Source of the DNA: Bacillus sp. V3B
GTDB taxonomy: Bacteria > Bacillota > Bacilli > Bacillales > Cytobacillaceae
DNA length: 64,000 nucleotides
NCBI RefSeq assembly: GCF_024494465.1
Contig: NZ_JAETXM010000001.1
Span: 1-64,000, forward strand
Direction of reading: 5' to 3'
The notes beneath the pieces are model-generated. The model did no database searches, was not told the origin of the DNA, and saw nothing but the letters and a program-made list of their open reading frames with translations. The position numbers were made by a program, and so were the translations under genes. The first letter of the stretch is position 1, and every line of letters begins with the position of its first letter. This document shows, one piece after another, positions 18,066-26,762 of this stretch.

Positions 18066-19454
18066 TTAGTATACTTCTGATTTTGTCAACGGAACAGTGG
18101 TAGAAAGTTCTTTTTCATCCAGCTTTTCTTCTACTTGACTTTCTTGATTTTCTTCATTAACTTGTATTCCTGTTACTTCCACATATCTGATATGATGCTC
18201 TTCCATATCAACGATTTTAAAAGAATATGAACCAAATTGGATGATGTCACCCTGCTTCGCTTCATAGTTTTCTGTTAAAATCCAACCACCAATTGTATCA
18301 ATATCCTCATCATTAATGTCAAGTCCAAGAAGGTCGTTTACTTCACTTACAAGAACTTTTGAGTCGATAATGTAGTGATCGTCTTCTATTTTTCGTATTT
18401 CTGAAACTTCATCCATATCGAATTCATCACGAATTTCTCCGACAATTTCCTCTATAATATCTTCCACTGTAACCAATCCCGATGTCCCGCCATATTCATC
18501 CATTAAGATGGCCATATGGATACGCTCTTTTTGCATTTTAACAAGGAGATCATGGATGGGAGCTGAATCGATTACCTTAATAATAGGTCGAATGTAAGCT
18601 TCAATGGTCTTCGTATTTAAATCTTGATATTCCAAGATATCGGTCATAAGCTCTTTTAAATTGATCATCCCAATAATATGGTCTTTATCGCCATCAATAA
18701 TCGGGTAGCGTGTGAATTTTTCAACATGTATGATCGAAAGAAATTCTTCTAGCGTTTGATCCTTTGATAGTGAAACAATTTCTGTTCTAGGAACCATAAT
18801 CTCTTTTGCAATCCGATCATCAAATTCAAAAATTTTATTTACATACTTAAACTCAGATTGGTTGATTTCACCATTTTTATAGCTTTCTGACAATAGAATG
18901 CGAAGTTCTTCTTCTGAGTGAGCTAGTTCATGTTCAGAAACACTCTTTAATCCAAAAAGTCCTGTGATTAATCGAGCAGAACCATTTAAAACCCAGATAA
19001 AAGGGTACATGAGCTTATAGAACATTATAAGCGGTCGTGCGGTTACTAAGGTAACCCATTCTGCTTTTTGTATTGCAACGGTTTTAGGAGCAAGTTCTCC
19101 AACCACCACATGTAAGAAGGTCATAATCGCAAAGGCAAAAGCGATTGAGAGAAAAGTAGTTAATGATTCTGGAATATTGAATAGTACCAATAGCGGGTGC
19201 AGGATATGCTCAAAAGTTGGTTCTCCTAAGGCACCTATACCGAGAGCAGTTACAGTAATCCCTAACTGACAGGCAGATAAGTATTCATCCAAATTTGAAG
19301 TCAATTTTTTCGCTGCAATAGCATTTTTATTTCCTTCCTCAATTAACTGATCAATTCTAGAACTTCTTACTTTAACAATAGCAAACTCAGAAGTTACAAA
19401 AAATGCCGTTAAAGCAATCAAAATGGCTATAATAACCAAGTTTAATATGTCCAA
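18066..19454 (-). CDS. CNNM/CorC-type transporter, paralogue 2 (YhdP/YhdT family)
   Basis: 462 residues with the same layout as the downstream paralogue: DUF21 membrane domain, CBS pair ([14 protein letters not shown], then [20 protein letters not shown]) and CorC/HlyC domain. An extra acidic C-terminal tail is rich in Glu. The two proteins are very similar throughout and presumably arose by tandem duplication, as yhdP and yhdT did in B. subtilis. The start is TTG at 19454 behind ATAAGGA, with CAGGAGGTG about 38 bases further upstream and a hairpin between. It follows the MerR gene on the same strand and may be co-transcribed with it. Magnesium or another divalent cation is the expected substrate. 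Confidence 0.85.
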   Translation of the reverse strand: MDILNLVIIAILIALTAFFVTSEFAIVKVRSSRIDQLIEEGNKNAIAAKKLTSNLDEYLSACQLGITVTALGIGALGEPTFEHILHPLLVLFNIPESLTTFLSIAFAFAIMTFLHVVVGELAPKTVAIQKAEWVTLVTARPLIMFYKLMYPFIWVLNGSARLITGLFGLKSVSEHELAHSEEELRILLSESYKNGEINQSEFKYVNKIFEFDDRIAKEIMVPRTEIVSLSKDQTLEEFLSIIHVEKFTRYPIIDGDKDHIIGMINLKELMTDILEYQDLNTKTIEAYIRPIIKVIDSAPIHDLLVKMQKERIHMAILMDEYGGTSGLVTVEDIIEEIVGEIRDEFDMDEVSEIRKIEDDHYIIDSKVLVSEVNDLLGLDINDEDIDTIGGWILTENYEAKQGDIIQFGSYSFKIVDMEEHHIRYVEVTGIQVNEENQESQVEEKLDEKELSTTVPLTKSEVY

Positions 19455-19500
19455 ATAGATTTCCTTATCCTGTAATAAACAGGAAAGGAGTCACCTCCTG
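19455..19500 (-). promoter_or_regulatory. Structured leader over the start of CNNM paralogue 2
   Basis: CAGGAGGTG (19500-19492) can pair with its own ACTCCT neighbour. CCTG/CAGG arms then lie between it and the start-proximal ATAAGGA (19468-19462). The arrangement (distal strong SD, hairpin, weak SD, TTG) mirrors paralogue 1. Confidence 0.4.
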
Positions 19501-19517
19501 ATAACTCAAAAATAGGT

Positions 19518-19940
19518 TTAACTTGTAATTCTCAACAAGGATTCAATGAGAGCCGTTCCTTCTTCATTTAGCTTTTTTGACATAGAGTCTTGTTTATGTT
19601 GACTAATGACTGGTAAAAGTACGCTAAGATCATTTTTAAGCTGTTTTATTTGATTTGTAATGGTTTCCATTTGTTTTTCTACATCCCTGTCTTTTAGATA
19701 GACATGCTTTTTAAACTCTAATTTCTCTTTAATTTCATGAAGAGGTAGATGCATTTTCTTGTATTCTTCAATTATCTTTAAATCATTTAATGTTTCCTCA
19801 GGGTATATTCTGTAATTGCTTTTCGATCGTTTTGCATGTAGCAGACCTAAGCTAGTATAATAGTCGATTGTTCTTTTTGAAATGCTTGCTAAACTTGCTA
19901 ATTCCCCAATACGATAAAATGCCCCATTATACCACCTCAA
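19518..19940 (-). CDS. MerR-family regulator (YhdQ/CueR-like)
   Basis: DNA-binding regulator with an N-terminal winged helix (YRIGELASLASISKRTIDYYT, then GLL and SNYRIYPEETL) and a C-terminal coiled coil (VEKQMETITNQIKQLKNDL). The C-terminus has no CxC-type metal ligands, so copper sensing as in CueR is not supported by residues. The start is uncertain. The only in-frame start is TTG at 19940, with no SD. ATG at 19927, behind GGTGG, is one base out of frame, and one extra G in the GGGG run would give MGAFYRIGELAS. Either a real frameshift or a base-calling error is possible. It lies just upstream of, and codirectional with, the CNNM genes. Confidence 0.75.
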   Translation of the reverse strand: MRWYNGAFYRIGELASLASISKRTIDYYTSLGLLHAKRSKSNYRIYPEETLNDLKIIEEYKKMHLPLHEIKEKLEFKKHVYLKDRDVEKQMETITNQIKQLKNDLSVLLPVISQHKQDSMSKKLNEEGTALIESLLRITS

Positions 19941-20192
19941 TTCTTTACTATTTTTTATAATTATAAGGCAATCCAAACTATACAGTCAAACGTTACAGTT
20001 TAATGAGTTTATTAACACTATATGAAGGGAAACGAATTTACATGAATAATTCTTGGTATACCGAAGAAATTGGAAGTAAAATGAGGTTTTTTATTAATGT
20101 ATTCCCTGTGAAAATAATCTAAATAGGATTGTAATTTATAGAAATATTCTGTAAAATTTAGTTAAGCATGGTGAAATAAGGAGGGGTGATGG

Positions 20193-21263
20193 TTGGGAGT
20201 ATCGGATACAGGCAAGATAGACCATTTCGTCGAAGAAGATAGAAGACAAAATAAGGTAGATAGTAGCCCGTTACCTTTCATTATTAAACTATCTTTAGAT
20301 GGCCTCATTACTTACATAACACGTAACGCAGAAGTGATAATTGGTTATGAGCCTGAAGAGTTAATCGGAACCCACATAAGAGAAATCATGCATCAAGATG
20401 ATTATAAAAGGATAGAAAATGAATATAACAATTATAAAGAAGAGATAAGAAAATTTTCATATCGAATGAAAAAAAAGGACGGAAATAATCTTTGGGTAGA
20501 AAATACTACTACATTTATGAATGATTCTCATGATCATGTAGAAAAAGAAATCATTTGTATCATATATGTATCAGATCGTGTTGAAGCAGAAAATATCATA
20601 GTTGAAAGTGAAAAATTAAAGGTTGCTGGACAATTGGCAGCCGGTATTGCTCACGAAATTAAAAATCCACTAACAAGTTTAAAAGGATTTATTCAATTAA
20701 TGAAAGCTGAGGATATCCCCACGAAAAAGTATTTAGAGATTATGGAAGATGAAATTCATCGGCTTGATGTGATATCAAATGAACTGCTGGTTCTTGCTAA
20801 ACCGCATAAAAATAGAGTAGATGTGGACAATTTAACAAGGATTGTAGAAGAAGTTATTTTTTTATTAGAAGCAGAGGCAATGAAAAAAAGTATTCAAATT
20901 GTAAGTATAGTAGACGAAGAGGATCTGTTGATTTTGTGCGACATGCATAAAGTAAAACAAGTACTGATCAATATTGTGAAAAATGCAATCGAATCAATGG
21001 AAAAATCTGGGGTTATTACGATTCAAGTGTCAGCATACGAAAATGATGCTCAAGTTTCTGTAACCGACCAAGGTTGTGGAATTCCGGATGAATATTTAGA
21101 TCAAATTGGGAAGCCATTTTTCTCTACAAAAGAGACAGGAAACGGGCTTGGACTAATGATTTGTCAAAAAATCATTTCTGAACATGGTGGAGAAATGGTC
21201 GTTAAAACGGCTAGTGGGGAAGGGACTACGTTCACGATTCAACTTCCTTTAGTAAAGTCGTGA
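20193..21263 (+). CDS. Soluble PAS-domain sensor histidine kinase (sporulation-kinase type)
   Basis: Cytoplasmic sensor kinase of 356 residues without membrane segments. A PAS domain (about 27-130: DGLITYITRNAEVIIGYEPE) is followed by HisKA with the phospho-accepting histidine in AAGIAHEIKNPLTSLKGF (about residue 153). The HATPase domain has the N box KNAIES, G1 DQGCGIP and G2 GNGLGLMICQKII. The H-box wording is that of the KinA-KinE kinases feeding the Spo0F/Spo0A phosphorelay, so a role in sporulation initiation is likely but inferred. The start is TTG behind AAGGAGGGG. There is no response regulator beside it, as is usual for orphan Kin proteins. Confidence 0.85.
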   Translation: MGVSDTGKIDHFVEEDRRQNKVDSSPLPFIIKLSLDGLITYITRNAEVIIGYEPEELIGTHIREIMHQDDYKRIENEYNNYKEEIRKFSYRMKKKDGNNLWVENTTTFMNDSHDHVEKEIICIIYVSDRVEAENIIVESEKLKVAGQLAAGIAHEIKNPLTSLKGFIQLMKAEDIPTKKYLEIMEDEIHRLDVISNELLVLAKPHKNRVDVDNLTRIVEEVIFLLEAEAMKKSIQIVSIVDEEDLLILCDMHKVKQVLINIVKNAIESMEKSGVITIQVSAYENDAQVSVTDQGCGIPDEYLDQIGKPFFSTKETGNGLGLMICQKIISEHGGEMVVKTASGEGTTFTIQLPLVKS

Positions 21264-21288
21264 AAAAAGCTGCAGAGGCAGCTTTTTT
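21263..21288. terminator. Terminator after the histidine kinase
   Basis: AAAAAAGCTGC pairs with GCAGCTTTTTT. It can work in both directions for the convergent GNAT gene. Confidence 0.85.
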
Positions 21289-21315
21289 GATTTTTAGAAA
21301 AGGGTTAACTACATG

Positions 21316-21873
21316 TCAATATTTATAATGCTTATTAAACCATTCATGTGATAGCAATCCGTATACAATTAAATCATGATAGTGGTCATAAAGAAATTCC
21401 CCATCTCGAATTAATCCTTCTTTTCTGAAATCGAGGCGTTCAGGGACGGCACGGCTCTTCTTATTCTCTTTTCCGCAGCGAATCTCAACACGATGCAAGT
21501 GAAGGTGGGTGAAGATATAATGAAGTAAAGCGGTTACAGTACGTGTCATGATCCCTTTTCCTTCATACCCTGCTGCTAAATAATAGCCGATACTGGTTTG
21601 TTTATTGTACCAATCAATTGAATGAAGACCAATAACTCCCACTAATTTGTTATGATAACGAATTCCTGTTTGAAAGCCATTATTGTCAGAAAACTGCTGT
21701 AACCATGTAGGAATTAGTGAATGATATTGAAGAGACGAGGTAATGCTGTCAACCCACGGAAGCCATTTTCGTAAATGCTCTCTATTACGATCAACCAGTT
21801 GGAATAATTGTGAACTGTCGTGAATTTGGAGTAGATGTAGTTCTATTTCATGATCTACTTTTAAAGTAAACAT
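21316..21873 (-). CDS. GNAT acetyltransferase, RimL/YdaF type
   Basis: Predicted acetyl-CoA-dependent N-acetyltransferase of 185 residues. The N-terminus HLRKWLPWVDSI and the pattern SIGYYLAAGYEGKGIMTRTV (motif A, acetyl-CoA loop) followed by HRVEIRCGKENKKSRAVPERL are characteristic of the RimJ/RimL-YdaF group. That group acetylates ribosomal proteins or small amines. ATG 21873, behind GGGGG, is preferred over the longer frame from 21885. It lies four bases from nothing essential, and the CDF gene upstream on the same strand may be co-transcribed (15-base gap). The substrate is unknown. Confidence 0.83.
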   Translation of the reverse strand: MFTLKVDHEIELHLLQIHDSSQLFQLVDRNREHLRKWLPWVDSITSSLQYHSLIPTWLQQFSDNNGFQTGIRYHNKLVGVIGLHSIDWYNKQTSIGYYLAAGYEGKGIMTRTVTALLHYIFTHLHLHRVEIRCGKENKKSRAVPERLDFRKEGLIRDGEFLYDHYHDLIVYGLLSHEWFNKHYKY

Positions 21874-21888
21874 TTTATCCCCCATCCA

Positions 21889-22779
21889 TTACATTAATTT
21901 TTTATCGATATCTTGTTGATAGGGTTCAATGTGAATTAATGATCTTGTTACATGATGCTTTGTGTAGAGATGTTCTTCGATTTTTTCTGTAATTTGGTGA
22001 CTTTCAATAACATTAAGATGAGGATCAACACAAATAGTTGCATCGACAAGTATTTGATTTCCTTGTGTCCTAGCTTTTACCGCAATGACCTTACGTACAC
22101 CAGCTGTCTCAATAATGGACTCTTCGATTTGGCACAGTAGATTTGTATCAAAGCCATCTGTTAATGCATGTGCCGTATCACGAAAAATTTCCCATGCTGT
22201 TCTACAGATGATTAATCCTACAATAATAGCCGTGAATACATCAAGGAAAAGGATTCCAAAATGGGTACCGACAATGCCGATAAAGGCCCCAATACTGACA
22301 AATGCATCTGATCGATTATCGTATGCAACTGCTTTAATGGAAGGGCTGTTAATTTTTTTACTTAGTTTAAGGTTATATAAATAGACAGCATACATGATGA
22401 TGCTACTGACTAAAGCAGTCCATGCAGTTAACCAGTCAGGTTTTTGCGACTCTTCAGCAAAGAAATTTTGTATGCCACCTGTCATCACTTGTAAGCCGAT
22501 TGTAAGCATAATAAAGGCTGCAATAAGCGAGGCAATGGATTCAGCACGGTAATGTCCATAGGAATGATCTTCATCTGGAGGCTTTTGTGAAATTTTAAGA
22601 CCAATTAAGACAGCGATGGATGAGATAACATCAGTAGCATTATTTAAACCATCTGCTGTTAGTCCTTCGGATTGTCCCGTGTTACCAATAAAGAGTTTTA
22701 TAGCTGCTAGAATAATATATGTAAAAATACTAATCCAGGCACCTTTTTCTCCTAGCTTTAATTGGGTATTTGTATCCAT
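21889..22779 (-). CDS. Cation diffusion facilitator (MneP-like)
   Basis: Proton-coupled divalent metal exporter of 296 residues. Six hydrophobic segments fill the first two thirds. ADGLNNATDVISS (helix 2) and DNRSDAFVS (helix 5) supply the DxxxD metal site. HSYGHYRAESIASL is the conserved intracellular H-x2-GH-x-R-x-E loop. A cytoplasmic ferredoxin-like domain follows. The N-T-D and D-x3-D site wording resembles the manganese exporters MneP/MneS rather than zinc CDFs such as CzcD, so manganese is the favoured substrate. Confidence 0.85.
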   Translation of the reverse strand: MDTNTQLKLGEKGAWISIFTYIILAAIKLFIGNTGQSEGLTADGLNNATDVISSIAVLIGLKISQKPPDEDHSYGHYRAESIASLIAAFIMLTIGLQVMTGGIQNFFAEESQKPDWLTAWTALVSSIIMYAVYLYNLKLSKKINSPSIKAVAYDNRSDAFVSIGAFIGIVGTHFGILFLDVFTAIIVGLIICRTAWEIFRDTAHALTDGFDTNLLCQIEESIIETAGVRKVIAVKARTQGNQILVDATICVDPHLNVIESHQITEKIEEHLYTKHHVTRSLIHIEPYQQDIDKKLM

Positions 22780-22977
22780 TTTTTTAATCCTCCAAAGAAC
22801 TTTCTTAATAAAACCTTATCAAATAAAGTAGTAGTGGGTCTACAGAAACATTATCGCAGATATGCACATCTATTGATTAAACGAAAAAAAGTTTCCTGAA
22901 GGAAATATGAATGATTGAATCCACTGTTTCTACCAAAATGTCCATCAAGTGGAATTGTAAAAAAGATGTAACAATAG

Positions 22978-22992
22978 AGATAATCATTCTCA
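22978..22992. promoter_or_regulatory. Fur-like box before the feo remnant
   Basis: AGATAATCATTCTCA matches the 7-1-7 Fur consensus TGATAATNATTATCA at 13 of 15 positions and lies 59 bases before the feoA start. Confidence 0.65.
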
Positions 22993-23050
22993 ATTAAATA
23001 CGATAAAATAGATGTAGATTATTAAGGTGCTAGGAAAATAGGTGATTAAG

Positions 23051-23354
23051 ATGCTAGGGAAATTAAAAATAGGTGAAAAAGGAAAAATAATTGATTTATC
23101 TCAAGCAGATCGATTAGTAAGAAGACGATTGCTTGATCTTGGTATAATAGAAGGGACAGAAGTATGTGTTAAAGGAATTATGCCGTTTGGTGGCCCATTG
23201 ATGCTCGAATCCAGCGACCAAAGTTGGAATTGAATCGGTATTATTACTTTTAGGTGTTTCTGCATTTGTACATGATTTAATTATTGATGGAATTGTCGCG
23301 GGTGTTGGTAGCGTATTAGTGTTTGTACCACAAATCTTTATTTTGTTCTTTTGA
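23051..23354 (+). pseudogene. feoA: Deleted feoAB ferrous iron transport locus
   Basis: The ATG at 23051, behind AGGTGATTAAG, opens a FeoA domain ([39 protein letters not shown]). At about 23215 the sequence jumps to an internal membrane segment of FeoB ([19 protein letters not shown], then [13 protein letters not shown]) in another frame, ending at TGA. FeoA's end, the whole G-protein domain and most of the FeoB membrane part are missing. One deletion of roughly 1.3 kb or more would explain this. Confidence 0.8.
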
Positions 23355-23396
23355 AAAAGACAAAAATGAGGCAACTAGACTTTTTAGTATGTAGTA

Positions 23397-23421
23397 GGCC
23401 CCCTTCGGAAGGAAGGGGGCC
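23397..23421. terminator. Strong bidirectional terminator
   Basis: GGCCCCCTTC pairs with GAAGGGGGCC. It lies between the feo remnant and the spore protein gene. Confidence 0.75.
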
Positions 23422-23467
23422 TTATGCCATATTTTATAAAGTTTTCTTTATGAAAAAACGTTCTTAA

Positions 23468-23668
23468 TTATTGAGTACCGCCTAATTGTTGTTCAGCCAT
23501 TTGAACTAGACGTTTTGTAATTTCTCCCCCAACAGATCCGTTAGCGCGAGAAGTTGTTTCTGCCCCTAGGTTTACACCAAACTCACTTGCAATTTCATAC
23601 TTCATTTGCTCTAAAGCTTGTTCTACCCCTGGTACTAGTAATTGGTTTGAAGAATTGTTGTTAGCCAC
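23468..23668 (-). CDS. Alpha/beta-type small acid-soluble spore protein
   Basis: DNA-binding protein of 66 residues that coats and protects spore DNA and is degraded at germination. [17 protein letters not shown] contains the GPR protease site (EFG). [19 protein letters not shown] is the second conserved helix. GTG at 23668 is chosen because AAGGAGA precedes it by nine bases, giving [10 protein letters not shown] loose sigma-G-like pair (CTATG and CATCAAT, 17 bases apart) lies about 60 bases upstream on the minus strand. Confidence 0.93.
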   Translation of the reverse strand: MANNNSSNQLLVPGVEQALEQMKYEIASEFGVNLGAETTSRANGSVGGEITKRLVQMAEQQLGGTQ

Positions 23669-24017
23669 GATGTGCACTCTCCTTCAGTAATTTTTTATTG
23701 GTGGACTATTTTGGAGTTGAACCAAATTGATGTGTGTCAAGCAACCACGCATAGTCCGTATAGGTTAAAAAGTTCTTTCATAAATAATCTTTTGTTTGGT
23801 AAAGCTATTGAAATGAGTTGTTTTTTATTGCTCTTTGTTACTTTGTAATATCTATTATGGTTAAAAAATTTAATGTTATGCGGCTATACCATAAGGTAAT
23901 TATTACCTGTTTTTAGCGTTGATGAGGGGTGTGAATACCGAGAGAAAACACTCATAAACTAAAGTGCAGGTCCTACTTTTGAAATGGATAAAACCAACAA
24001 ATTTGGAGGGGTAATCG
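23669..24017. other. Divergent intergenic region
   Basis: No gene is supported. It contains the SASP promoter region, an inverted repeat GGACTAT/ATAGTCC (about 23713-23757) and the GGAGGGG binding site of the next gene. Confidence 0.45.
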
Positions 24018-24260
24018 ATGGGGATTTGCTCAGTATGTAATGGATTTAAAGAACTCAAGGCGCAATGTCCAACTTGTGGGGGAGAAATGTTGGATAAAGG
24101 ACGAGTCATGGATTACTATGATGATTATAGCGCTTACATGCCGATTGATCAAATGAAACTAGAGGATGGTCAATATGATGATTTTAAAACAAGAAAATGC
24201 CCACACTTAGTCTCGTGTTTACAGTGTGGATATGAAGCAGCCTATTTGATAAAAGAATAA
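24018..24260 (+). CDS. Small cysteine-rich, zinc-ribbon-like protein
   Basis: Eighty residues with three CxxC knuckles (CSVC at 4-7, CPTC at 17-20, CLQC near 67-70) plus an isolated Cys in RKCPH near residue 60. This suggests one or two zinc sites. The middle is acidic and tyrosine-rich (DYYDDYSAYM). It ends with GYEAAYLIKE. GGAGGGG precedes the ATG. No named family is recognised. A hairpin terminator follows, so it is its own transcription unit. Confidence 0.65.
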   Translation: MGICSVCNGFKELKAQCPTCGGEMLDKGRVMDYYDDYSAYMPIDQMKLEDGQYDDFKTRKCPHLVSCLQCGYEAAYLIKE

Positions 24261-24284
24261 CAGTGATTATGAAGTGACAAATAT

Positions 24285-24315
24285 AAAGCCTGACACCGTG
24301 AATGTGTCAGGCTTT
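24285..24315. terminator. Terminator using the GTGTCAGGC repeat
   Basis: GCCTGACAC pairs with GTGTCAGGC across seven bases. The stem is the same sequence as the dispersed GGTGTCAGGCACC repeat at 46975-47061. Confidence 0.75.
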
Positions 24316-24324
24316 AGCATAGAT

Positions 24325-24510
24325 TTAAGAGTGGCTGTCGTTTGGTGGTAATTCTTGATCTAAATCTCGAGCTTCTTCAATATTTGTACTGTCTTCACGC
24401 ATATGAACAGATCCACCGGATAGGCCTTCGTTGATTATTCGGTCAATATCAAGATATAGTTTGTCTTTTCCTTCAGCTTTTACATCATTTACCTTTTGTT
24501 TCTTGTTCAT
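24325..24510 (-). CDS. Small hydrophilic protein, unknown
   Basis: Sixty-one residues, highly charged and probably disordered at both ends, with no cysteines and no membrane segment. It starts with ATG behind GGAGGGATC. Not recognised. The bidirectional terminator separates it from the zinc-ribbon gene. Nearby spore genes make a spore-associated role conceivable, but nothing in the sequence shows it. Confidence 0.5.
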   Translation of the reverse strand: MNKKQKVNDVKAEGKDKLYLDIDRIINEGLSGGSVHMREDSTNIEEARDLDQELPPNDSHS

Positions 24511-24712
24511 GAGAGATCCCTCCTTTTTTCAAACATATGATTAGCTTACCTGAAACGATTCGAGGTCATACAAGATGTGAATTTAAAAAATCCTGTATGA
24601 AAAAAGATCAATTATATATATTCCTTCACATAAATTTGCTAGAGCACGTTTGCTTCTTTATAATTAAATTAGTCTTTTGTAATTTATATTTAATAATGGA
24701 AGGTAGATTATA

Positions 24713-25846
24713 ATGGAAGCATTTTTAACCATTCTTTTTATGGTCGCAATTGGTGCAATAATTGGTGGGGTTACAAATTCATTAGCTATTAAGATGTTAT
24801 TTCGTCCGTATAAACCCATTTATATGAAAAAATGGCGATTACCGTTTACACCTGGTTTGATTCCAAGACGAAGAAATGATTTAGCTATACAAATGGGACG
24901 ATTGGTTGTTAACCACTTATTAACGCCAGAAAGTTTTAAAAAAAAGTTACTAAGTGATGGGTTTCAAAAGGATATGACAGGCTTTATTCAAAAAGAGTTT
25001 CAAGATGTATTAATGACAGAGAGAACGTTCGTGGAAATTCTACAAGGTTGGGGAATAGAGAATAGTCAAGAAAAAGTGCAAGCAAAAATGAATGATTTAA
25101 TTGAAATGAAGTATGAGGAACTGATGGGGAGATATCGTGATCAACCATTGAAGGAAGTTCTATCACCCGAAATCATGGTAAAGGTCAATGATCAATTGCC
25201 AGTGATCAGTTCGTATATTCTGCAAAAAGGTATTGCTTATTTTGCTAGTGATGAGGGAAAAAACCGAATCGAGAAAATGGTTGATGATTTTATCAAAAAT
25301 AGAAGTGGTAAGCTTGGAAGTATGCTGCAAATGTTTCTAGGAAATGTTAATCTTGCTGATAAAATCCAACCTGAAATTATCAAATTCTTAGCTAATAAAG
25401 GAACTGAGGAATTAGTTACAGCACTATTGCAAAAGGAATGGGAAAAAATATTAGCTTGGGAAGCAGAAAAATTAGAAGAGCAATTTGAAAAACAGAATAT
25501 AGTAAATATGCTGAAAAAGTATGTAAATAGGATTATAAAAGTGGACCAACTTATGAATACACCTATTTCTCAATTTACGGCATCCTATGAAGAACCTATC
25601 CTTAAAGCTATCCCAAAGGGGGTTGATCAGATTTGCAAGTGGTTGTCAGATCGGGTAGAAGTGGTTATGGAAAGGTTGCGTTTAGCTGAAGTCGTTCGTG
25701 AACAAGTTGAACGATTTCCAATCGAGAGGGTGGAAGAAATGCTTCTTTCAATCATCTCGAAGGAGTTGAGGTTAATTACTGTGTTAGGTGCTCTTCTCGG
25801 TGGATTGATTGGAATAGTCCAAGGGATTATTGCTATTCTTTTTTAG
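24713..25846 (+). CDS. yheB: DUF445 membrane-associated protein YheB
   Basis: Protein of 377 residues and unknown function with one hydrophobic segment at each end (FLTILFMVAIGAIIGGVTNS and LGALLGGLIGIVQGIIAILF) and a long helical, charged middle. The conserved DUF445 opening TNSLAIKMLFRPYKP followed by PFTPGLIPRRR is present. Its place directly before yheA is conserved in Bacillus. The two are separated by 242 bases, so they are probably not one operon here. Confidence 0.88.
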   Translation: MEAFLTILFMVAIGAIIGGVTNSLAIKMLFRPYKPIYMKKWRLPFTPGLIPRRRNDLAIQMGRLVVNHLLTPESFKKKLLSDGFQKDMTGFIQKEFQDVLMTERTFVEILQGWGIENSQEKVQAKMNDLIEMKYEELMGRYRDQPLKEVLSPEIMVKVNDQLPVISSYILQKGIAYFASDEGKNRIEKMVDDFIKNRSGKLGSMLQMFLGNVNLADKIQPEIIKFLANKGTEELVTALLQKEWEKILAWEAEKLEEQFEKQNIVNMLKKYVNRIIKVDQLMNTPISQFTASYEEPILKAIPKGVDQICKWLSDRVEVVMERLRLAEVVREQVERFPIERVEEMLLSIISKELRLITVLGALLGGLIGIVQGIIAILF

Positions 25847-26088
25847 GACATAGATTACGATATGATTTGGTTTATTTTACGACAAAGAAGTGGAAGAAGG
25901 CCTAAAGACTTCGGTTTTTAGAATCTCCCTATTTTAATGGGGAGAGGATTCAGTTGAATTGCCTTTTGTTAAATGTGTGAGTTTTTTGAAATATGAAGTG
26001 GTTTTTAATTTATTAGGGTATCATTGTGGTGATTTAACACATAGTTTGTTATAGTTAAGTAACTGTCAGAATTTAAAGGAGTGGAAAA

Positions 26089-26442
26089 ATGACTGTTAAT
26101 TTACACGATAGTGCTCATGAACTTGAAAATGCAATTCGAAATAGTGATGAGTATACAACATTAAGAAAGCTATATGATGAAGTGAATGCAGATGCATCGG
26201 CAAAGGAAATGTTTGAAAAGTTCCGTAATATGCAAATAGAACTTCAACAAAAACAAATGAGTGGACAGGAAATTGAGCAAGGTGAGGTCGCGCAGGCACA
26301 AATTCTTGTTGCAGATGTACAGAAGAATGAGAAAATTTCTAAATTGATGGAAGCAGAACAACGAATGAGTACAATTGTGACGGAATTAAATCAAATTGTC
26401 TTAAAACCGCTTGAAGAGCTTTACGGATCAATGGGACAATAA
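26089..26442 (+). CDS. yheA: YlbF/YmcA-family protein YheA
   Basis: All-helical cytoplasmic protein of 117 residues in the UPF0342 branch of the YlbF/YmcA (Com_YlbF) family. YlbF and YmcA form the Y-complex acting with RNase Y. YheA itself has no assigned activity. The wording LRKLYDEVNADASAKEMFEKF is typical. A good AAAGGAGTGG precedes the ATG. Confidence 0.85.
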   Translation: MTVNLHDSAHELENAIRNSDEYTTLRKLYDEVNADASAKEMFEKFRNMQIELQQKQMSGQEIEQGEVAQAQILVADVQKNEKISKLMEAEQRMSTIVTELNQIVLKPLEELYGSMGQ

Positions 26443-26461
26443 AGTAATAGCAGATGAATAC

Positions 26462-26498
26462 AAAAAAAGAAGACCTGATTATAGGTCTTCTTTTTTTG
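26462..26498 (+). terminator. Terminator after yheA
   Basis: AAAAAAAGAAGACCT pairs with AGGTCTTCTTTTTTT. Confidence 0.88.
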
Positions 26499-26535
26499 AT
26501 AATGATGATGGTTAAAAATGGTGTTTTTGAACTTG

Positions 26536-26621
26536 AGCTTTGTTAAATAATGTTGTTGATGTCAAAAAAGGCTTTGATGTATGTGGCAATATGTTTTTTA
26601 ATAAAAATAATGAACATAGCG
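26536..26621. mobile_element. Degenerate MITE-like element, copy 3
   Basis: AGCTTTGTTAAATAATG at the left and AACATAGCG at the right resemble the ends of the elements at 11903 and 53561. No clear target duplication remains, so this is a decayed copy at best. Confidence 0.35.
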
Positions 26622-26762
26622 TAAATCTTAAATCACTTCCTTGCCAAGGGTGGTCAAGATACTTGCGCTCTTTTGATTTGGTCGAGCTTTGTTCTAATTC
26701 TTCCTTTTTTTTCATAATTATTAAGTAAAGGGAATTTTACACCATGAATAGGGGGCTCTATC

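Noticed and set aside
26540-26728. Plus-strand ORF of 62 codons before yhaX
   Set aside because: Coincides with the degenerate MITE-like repeat, has no SD, and overlaps an equally long antisense frame.
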